Shown here: positions 5,357 through 10,195 of the stretch, piece after piece
Layout: the number at the start of each line of letters is the position of its first letter
Numbering within the stretch: position 1 is the stretch's first letter
The notes under the pieces: generated by a model
Told to the model about the DNA's origin: nothing
The model's input: only the letters and a program-made list of their open reading frames with translations
Databases searched by the model: none
DNA from: JAZQHR01 sp045540815
GTDB taxonomy: Bacteria; Bacillota; Clostridia; UMGS1810
Assembly: GCA_045540815.1 (NCBI GenBank)
Contig: JAZQHY010000022.1
Coordinates: 1 to 10,195 of the forward strand
DNA: 10,195 nt
Direction of reading: 5' to 3'
Position numbers and translations under genes: made by a program

Positions 5357-8300
5357 TTATATTTCCATATAATCGTCTGCTGACTGAACTATAGGTGTTA
5401 CAACCTCGACATTACTGTATATCGGCATACCTGTACCTGCTGGGATAAGCTTACCGATAATAACATTTTCCTTAAGACCGATAAGTGGGTCAATTTTACC
5501 TTTGATAGCTGCATCAGTAAGAACTCTTGTAGTTTCCTGGAATGATGCTGCTGAAAGGAATGAATCTGTAGAAAGTGCTGTCTTTGTGATACCCATAAGA
5601 ACTGTCTTTCCTTCAGGAGCAGCCTTGCCCTCTTCCTTAGCCTTGGCAACGGCATCAAGATACTCTGTTCTGTCTATCATTGAACCGATCAGAAGGTCAG
5701 TTTCGCCTGCTTCATCTATTCTTATTTTTCTCATCATCTGTTTAACTATAACTTCGATATGCTTATCGTTGATATCAATACCCTGAAGTCTGTAAACCCT
5801 CTGAACTTCCTGAATTAGGTAATCCTGAACTGCTTCAGGGCCTTTAATTCTAAGAAGGTCATGTGGATTGATTGAACCTTCTGTAAGTTCGTCACCTGCT
5901 TCAAGCTTATCACCATCAGATATTTTAATTCTCGAACCATAAGGGATAAGGTAAGTATTAGATGTACCTGTTTCCTCGTTGGTAACGATGATTTCACGTT
6001 TTTTCTTGGTTTCGCTTATTGTTGCGATACCTGCGTCATCAGTAACGATAGCAAGACCCTTTGGTTTACGAGCTTCAAATAGCTCCTCGACTCTAGGAAG
6101 ACCCTGTGTGATATCGTCGCCGGCAACACCGCCTGTATGGAATGTTCTCATTGTAAGCTGTGTACCAGGTTCACCGATTGACTGTGCAGCTATGATACCA
6201 ACTGCTTCGCCGACATTAACAAGCTCGCCTGAAGAAAGGTTTGAGCCGTAACACTTAGCACATACGCCAATTTTAGCGCGGCAACCAAGTATACTTCTAA
6301 TCTTAACTTCTTCGATACCTGCACTAACAACTTTATCTGCAAGAGCGTCATTCATAAGCTGATTTTTAGCTACGATAATCTCGCCTGTTTCAGGGTGGAT
6401 AATATCTTCAAATGCTACTCTGCCAAGTAGTCTGTCGTGTAGTTCTTCGATTATCTCATTACCATCTTTAATAGTTTTGGCAACAACATATTCGTTTGTA
6501 CCACAATCATCTTCTCTGATGATAACGTCCTGTGATACGTCAACAAGACGTCTTGTAAGGTAACCTGAGTCGGCTGTTCTAAGCGCTGTATCGGCAAGAC
6601 CCTTTCTGGCACCGTGAGAAGAAATGAAATATTCCTGAACATTAAGTCCTTCACGGAAGTTCGCCTTGATAGGGATCTCGATAGTCTTACCTGATGTATC
6701 TGCCATAAGTCCACGCATACCTGCCAGCTGTCTGATCTGCTCGATACTACCACGGGCACCAGAGTCAGCCATCATATTGATTGGGTTGTATTTATCAAGG
6801 TTCTCTTTAAGAGCCTCTTTAACCTTTTCATTTGTTTCACTCCAAGCGCCGATAACAAGGCTATAACGCTCTTCGTCAGATATAAGACCACGTTTGAACT
6901 GTTTTGTAATCTTATCAACCTTCGCCTGACCTTCTGCAAGGTACTGCTCTTTCACTTCAGGAATTTCCATATCGGATACGCTGATAGTGATAGCACCCTT
7001 TGTAGAATATTTAAAGCCAAGTGATTTGATATTATCTAAAACTGTAGCAGTTTCAGTAGTGCCGTGAACTCTTATGCACTTATCGATAATCTTACCAAGT
7101 GCTTTTTTACCTACTACAAACTCTACCTCAAGGTCAAATGCTTTATCTTCGTCGTTTCTGTTTACAAAACCTAAATCCTGTGGAAGCTTTTCGTTAAAGA
7201 TAATTCTACCAACGGTAGTTTTGATTGTTTTTGACTTTATTTCGCCGTTTATTTCTTTTGTATTTCTAACCTTAATAGGTGCGTGAAGTCCAAGTGTACC
7301 TGCGTTGTAAGCCATAACAGCTTCATCAAAGTCTGCGTATGCTTTACCCTCGCCTAGTTCACCTATGAAGCAGCCTTTAGCATTTTCGTCAAACTTAGCT
7401 AGTTTCTTACCTGCAGCTTCAAGCTCCATATTAATGAATTTAAGACCCTTCTTATCGCCATTGTCGCTGATGTAATTTACAACGCTGCCAACTGCGAAAT
7501 CAGTATCTCCTGCATCTGTAATCTTAACTTCCTTTGGTTTCTCTATAGTTAGGTAGTAACTACCAAGGACCATATCCTGTGTAGGAACAGTAACCGGTTT
7601 ACCATCCTGTGGTTTTAGAAGGTTGTTTGCAGAAAGCATTAAAAATCTTGCCTCTGCCTGTGCCTCTGGAGATAGAGGAACGTGAACAGCCATCTGGTCA
7701 CCGTCAAAGTCAGCGTTGTACGCTGTACATACTAGCGGATGAAGTTTAAGCGCTCTACCTTCAACCAGAATTGGCTCAAATGCCTGAATACCTAGTCTGT
7801 GAAGAGTCGGAGCACGGTTTAGAAGTACTGGATGCTCTTTGATAACATCTTCAAGCATATCCCAAACTTCAGGTTTAACTCTTTCAACCATTCTCTTTGC
7901 GCTCTTAATGTTGTGGCAAAGTCCATCATTAACAAGCTTCTTCATTACAAATGGTTTGAATAGCTCAAGTGCCATTTCCTTTGGAAGACCGCACTGATAA
8001 ATCTTTAGTTCAGGACCAACAACGATAACCGAACGACCTGAATAGTCAACACGCTTACCAAGTAGGTTCTGTCTGAATCTACCCTGCTTACCCTTAAGCA
8101 TATCAGAAAGCGACTTAAGCGCTCTGTTTCCAGGGCCTGTAACAGGTCTGCCACGTCTGCCGTTGTCGATAAGTGCGTCAACAGCTTCCTGTAGCATTCT
8201 CTTTTCGTTTCTAACTATGATATCAGGAGCTTCAAGCTCAAGAAGTCTTTTTAGTCGGTTGTTTCTGTTGATAACACGACGATATAGGTCGTTTAAGTCA

Positions 8301-9058
8301 CTTGTAGCAAATCTGCCACCGTCAAGCTGCACCATTGGTCTAAGCTCTGGCGGAATTACAGGAACAACGTCCATTATCATCCATTCAGGTCTGTTACCTG
8401 AAAGTCTGAAGCTTTCAACAACCTCAAGACGTTTTACGATTCTCATTTTCTTCTGACCCTGAGAATCTTCAAGCTCGTCTTTAAGTTCTTTTGAAAGTGC
8501 TTCTAAATCGATTTCAGATAACAGCATCTTTATAGCTTCTGCACCCATACCTGCTACGAATGCATCTTTACCGTATTTTTCAACGTTTTCTCTGTACTCT
8601 TTTTCCTGAAGAATCTGCTTCTTCTCTAAATCTGTCTTACCTGGGTCAACTACGATATATGCACCAAAATAAAGCACTCTTTCAAGTATTCTTGGTGACA
8701 AATCAAGCATAAGTCCCATACGGCTAGGGATACCTTTAAAGTACCAGATGTGTGATACAGGGGCAGCAAGCTCAATGTGACCCATTCTCTCACGTCTAAC
8801 CTTCGCACGTGTAACCTCAACACCGCAACGGTCGCAGACAATACCTTTGTATCTTATTCTTTTATACTTTCCGCAGTAACACTCCCAGTCTTTGGTTGGA
8901 CCAAAGATTTTTTCGCAGAAAAGTCCGTCGCGTTCAGGTTTTAAAGTTCTGTAGTTAATGGTTTCAGGCTTTTTAACCTCGCCTCTTGACCATTCTCTAA
9001 TTTTTTCCGGAGAAGCCAATCCTATCTTTATAGCTTCAAAATCATTATATTCTAACAT
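5357..9058 (-). CDS. rpoC: DNA-directed RNA polymerase subunit beta'
   Basis: Beta' forms half of the RNA polymerase active-site cleft. The 1233-aa product is full length for Firmicutes. The N-terminal zinc site is C60, C62, C75 and C78. The active-site motif NADFDGDQM at 448-456 supplies the three Mg-binding aspartates D450, D452 and D454. The ADSGARGSIEQIRQLAGMRG block (764-783) lies in the bridge-helix region. The second zinc site is C852, C926, C933 and C936, and the trigger-loop helix QLTMRTFH is at 967-974. The sequence runs from GGVAGDDITQGLPRVEELFEAR straight into the C-terminal region without the large insertion seen in E. coli. The ATG is served by GAGGAG (9067-9072) at 8 nt, and only 16 nt separate it from the rpoB stop, which suggests translational coupling. 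A strong terminator follows the stop codon. I see no odd or missing key residue. Confidence 0.98.
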   Translation of the reverse strand: MLEYNDFEAIKIGLASPEKIREWSRGEVKKPETINYRTLKPERDGLFCEKIFGPTKDWECYCGKYKRIRYKGIVCDRCGVEVTRAKVRRERMGHIELAAPVSHIWYFKGIPSRMGLMLDLSPRILERVLYFGAYIVVDPGKTDLEKKQILQEKEYRENVEKYGKDAFVAGMGAEAIKMLLSEIDLEALSKELKDELEDSQGQKKMRIVKRLEVVESFRLSGNRPEWMIMDVVPVIPPELRPMVQLDGGRFATSDLNDLYRRVINRNNRLKRLLELEAPDIIVRNEKRMLQEAVDALIDNGRRGRPVTGPGNRALKSLSDMLKGKQGRFRQNLLGKRVDYSGRSVIVVGPELKIYQCGLPKEMALELFKPFVMKKLVNDGLCHNIKSAKRMVERVKPEVWDMLEDVIKEHPVLLNRAPTLHRLGIQAFEPILVEGRALKLHPLVCTAYNADFDGDQMAVHVPLSPEAQAEARFLMLSANNLLKPQDGKPVTVPTQDMVLGSYYLTIEKPKEVKITDAGDTDFAVGSVVNYISDNGDKKGLKFINMELEAAGKKLAKFDENAKGCFIGELGEGKAYADFDEAVMAYNAGTLGLHAPIKVRNTKEINGEIKSKTIKTTVGRIIFNEKLPQDLGFVNRNDEDKAFDLEVEFVVGKKALGKIIDKCIRVHGTTETATVLDNIKSLGFKYSTKGAITISVSDMEIPEVKEQYLAEGQAKVDKITKQFKRGLISDEERYSLVIGAWSETNEKVKEALKENLDKYNPINMMADSGARGSIEQIRQLAGMRGLMADTSGKTIEIPIKANFREGLNVQEYFISSHGARKGLADTALRTADSGYLTRRLVDVSQDVIIREDDCGTNEYVVAKTIKDGNEIIEELHDRLLGRVAFEDIIHPETGEIIVAKNQLMNDALADKVVSAGIEEVKIRSILGCRAKIGVCAKCYGSNLSSGELVNVGEAVGIIAAQSIGEPGTQLTMRTFHTGGVAGDDITQGLPRVEELFEARKPKGLAIVTDDAGIATISETKKKREIIVTNEETGTSNTYLIPYGSRIKISDGDKLEAGDELTEGSINPHDLLRIKGPEAVQDYLIQEVQRVYRLQGIDINDKHIEVIVKQMMRKIRIDEAGETDLLIGSMIDRTEYLDAVAKAKEEGKAAPEGKTVLMGITKTALSTDSFLSAASFQETTRVLTDAAIKGKIDPLIGLKENVIIGKLIPAGTGMPIYSNVEVVTPIVQSADDYMEI

Positions 9059-9074
9059 AGGTCCCTCTCCTCTC

Positions 9075-10195
9075 TTATAAATCTATACCATCATCTGAAG
9101 ATGCTAAATCTTCAAAATCAAGTAAATCTAAATCGTCAATATCTTCTTTTATAAACGGGCTGTCATCGGTGATATCATCAAAGATTTCCTCTTCTAATAG
9201 TGGCTCTTCCTCGCTATCAGCAAATTCTTCAAAAGAGCCATCATCAAGATTGATGCGTAGGTTTACGCTATCCTCTTCTTCAGAGTATTCTTTTATAATT
9301 ACCTCGTCGCCGTTTGAGTCAAGAACCTTAACGTCAAGCGCCAAGCTCTGTAGTTCCTTGATAAGAACCTTAAATGATTCAGGAACGCCCGGCTTAGGAA
9401 CGTTTTCGCCCTTAACAATGCTTTCGTAAGTTTTAACACGTCCTACGACATCGTCCGACTTAACAGTAAGGATTTCCTGTAGTGTGTATGCAGCACCGTA
9501 TGCTTCAAGCGCCCAAACTTCCATCTCACCGAATCTCTGTCCACCAAACTGTGCTTTACCGCCAAGTGGCTGCTGAGTAACAAGTGAGTAAGGACCAGTT
9601 GAACGAGCGTGAATCTTATCATCAACAAGGTGATGAAGTTTTAGGTAATACATATAACCAACAGTTACAGGGTTGTCAAATGGCTCACCTGTTCTACCAT
9701 CGTAAAGGATAGTCTTACCGTCTTCCCTCTTACCTGCCATTTTTAGTGTTTCAAATATATCATTTTCTGTAGCACCGTCAAATACAGGAGTAGCTATCTT
9801 CCAGCCAAGTGCTTTTGCAGCGTAGCCTAGATGCACCTCAAGTACCTGTCCGATGTTCATACGTGAAGGTACACCAAGTGGGTTTAGAACTATCTGTAGT
9901 GGAGTACCGTCTGGTAAAAATGGCATATCTTCTTCAGGAAGAATTCTTGATACGACACCTTTGTTACCGTGACGACCTGCCATCTTATCGCCGACAGAGA
10001 TTTTTCTCTTCTGCGCGATATAACATCTAACAAGTTTATTTACACCAGGAGAAAGCTCGTCGCCGTTTTCTCTTGTAAATACCTTGACGTCAACAATGAT
10101 ACCTGCTTCACCGTGAGGAACTCTTAGAGATGTATCTCTAACTTCTCTTGCCTTCTCACCGAAGATTGCACGAAGAAGTCTTTCTTCAGCACTGA
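9075..10195 (-). CDS. rpoB: DNA-directed RNA polymerase subunit beta (C-terminal part, cut by the window edge)
   Basis: Only the last 372 codons are present; the N-terminus and the rifampicin-binding region lie beyond the right edge. The fragment opens with EERLLRAIFGEKAREVRDTSL. GDKMAGRHGNKG follows, with active-site lysines at fragment residues 70 and 78 (equivalent to E. coli K1065 and K1073). Next come LPDGTPLQIVLNPLGVPSRM and the C-terminal signature GGKAQFGGQRFGEMEVWALE that packs against beta'. The frame runs open to the edge, so the ATG at 9981-9983 is internal (GDKM). After the normal end of the family core (about IKELQSLALDVKVL) the protein carries a tail of some 68 residues, of which 30 are Asp or Glu and only two are Lys or Arg. 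rpoC starts 17 nt after the stop, so the two subunits are co-transcribed. Confidence 0.97.
   Translation of the reverse strand, partial: SAEERLLRAIFGEKAREVRDTSLRVPHGEAGIIVDVKVFTRENGDELSPGVNKLVRCYIAQKRKISVGDKMAGRHGNKGVVSRILPEEDMPFLPDGTPLQIVLNPLGVPSRMNIGQVLEVHLGYAAKALGWKIATPVFDGATENDIFETLKMAGKREDGKTILYDGRTGEPFDNPVTVGYMYYLKLHHLVDDKIHARSTGPYSLVTQQPLGGKAQFGGQRFGEMEVWALEAYGAAYTLQEILTVKSDDVVGRVKTYESIVKGENVPKPGVPESFKVLIKELQSLALDVKVLDSNGDEVIIKEYSEEEDSVNLRINLDDGSFEEFADSEEEPLLEEEIFDDITDDSPFIKEDIDDLDLLDFEDLASSDDGIDL

Noticed and set aside
5078..5383. Plus-strand 101-codon open frame across the rpoC-ybxF junction
   Set aside because: It is antisense to ybxF, the str promoter, the terminator and the end of rpoC, and has no recognisable domain or ribosome binding site.
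9169..9429. Plus-strand Ser-rich frame opposite the rpoB tail
   Set aside because: It is the antisense shadow of the Asp/Glu-rich tail codons (GAA/GAT read in reverse as TTC/ATC and, shifted, as TCT/TCA), not a gene.

Overview
This window is a core housekeeping region of a low-GC Gram-positive bacterium, most likely a clostridium. The pointers are: the order rpoB-rpoC-L7Ae-rpsL-rpsG-fusA-tuf; an S12 with the longer Firmicutes-type N-terminal segment; a beta' subunit without the large insertion that E. coli carries after the trigger loop; strong AGGAGG ribosome binding sites; and AT-rich spacers. The wording of EF-G around its G3-G4 motifs looks Lachnospiraceae-like from memory, but genus or family cannot be fixed from this sequence alone.

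Layout. Every gene lies on the minus strand, so transcription runs from right to left. At the right edge (9075-10195) is the C-terminal third of rpoB, cut by the window. It is followed after 16 nt by complete rpoC (5357-9058). A strong 14-bp hairpin terminator (5313-5345) closes the rpoBC unit. About 24 nt further on, a near-consensus promoter (5261-5289) starts a second unit: a small L7Ae-family RNA-binding protein gene (4985-5224), rpsL (4508-4927, TTG start), rpsG (3894-4364, GTG start), fusA (1699-3810) and tuf (413-1615). tuf may also have its own promoter in the fusA-tuf gap, and it ends at a clear intrinsic terminator (366-395).

The leftmost 365 bases hold no protein gene. They read on the minus strand as the promoter and leader region of a ribosomal RNA operon: tandem promoters (225-254 and 131-159), a hairpin at the predicted 5' end (111-124) and a boxA antitermination element (95-106). 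The 16S gene itself would begin just beyond position 1.

How the genes work together. RNA polymerase beta and beta' are followed by the ribosomal decoding-site and head proteins S12 and S7, the translocase EF-G, the tRNA carrier EF-Tu and then apparently rRNA. Two mRNA hairpins sit in the spacers flanking rpsL (4958-4985 and 4419-4467). Neither is a terminator, and both are candidate control or processing elements. I see no mobile element, CRISPR array, tRNA gene or foreign-looking insertion. Nothing here is a clearly new system. The items most worth a second look are the rpsL-rpsG hairpin, the AUG-UAA-UUG arrangement at the rpsL start, the palindrome upstream of the rRNA promoters and the acidic tail of RpoB.
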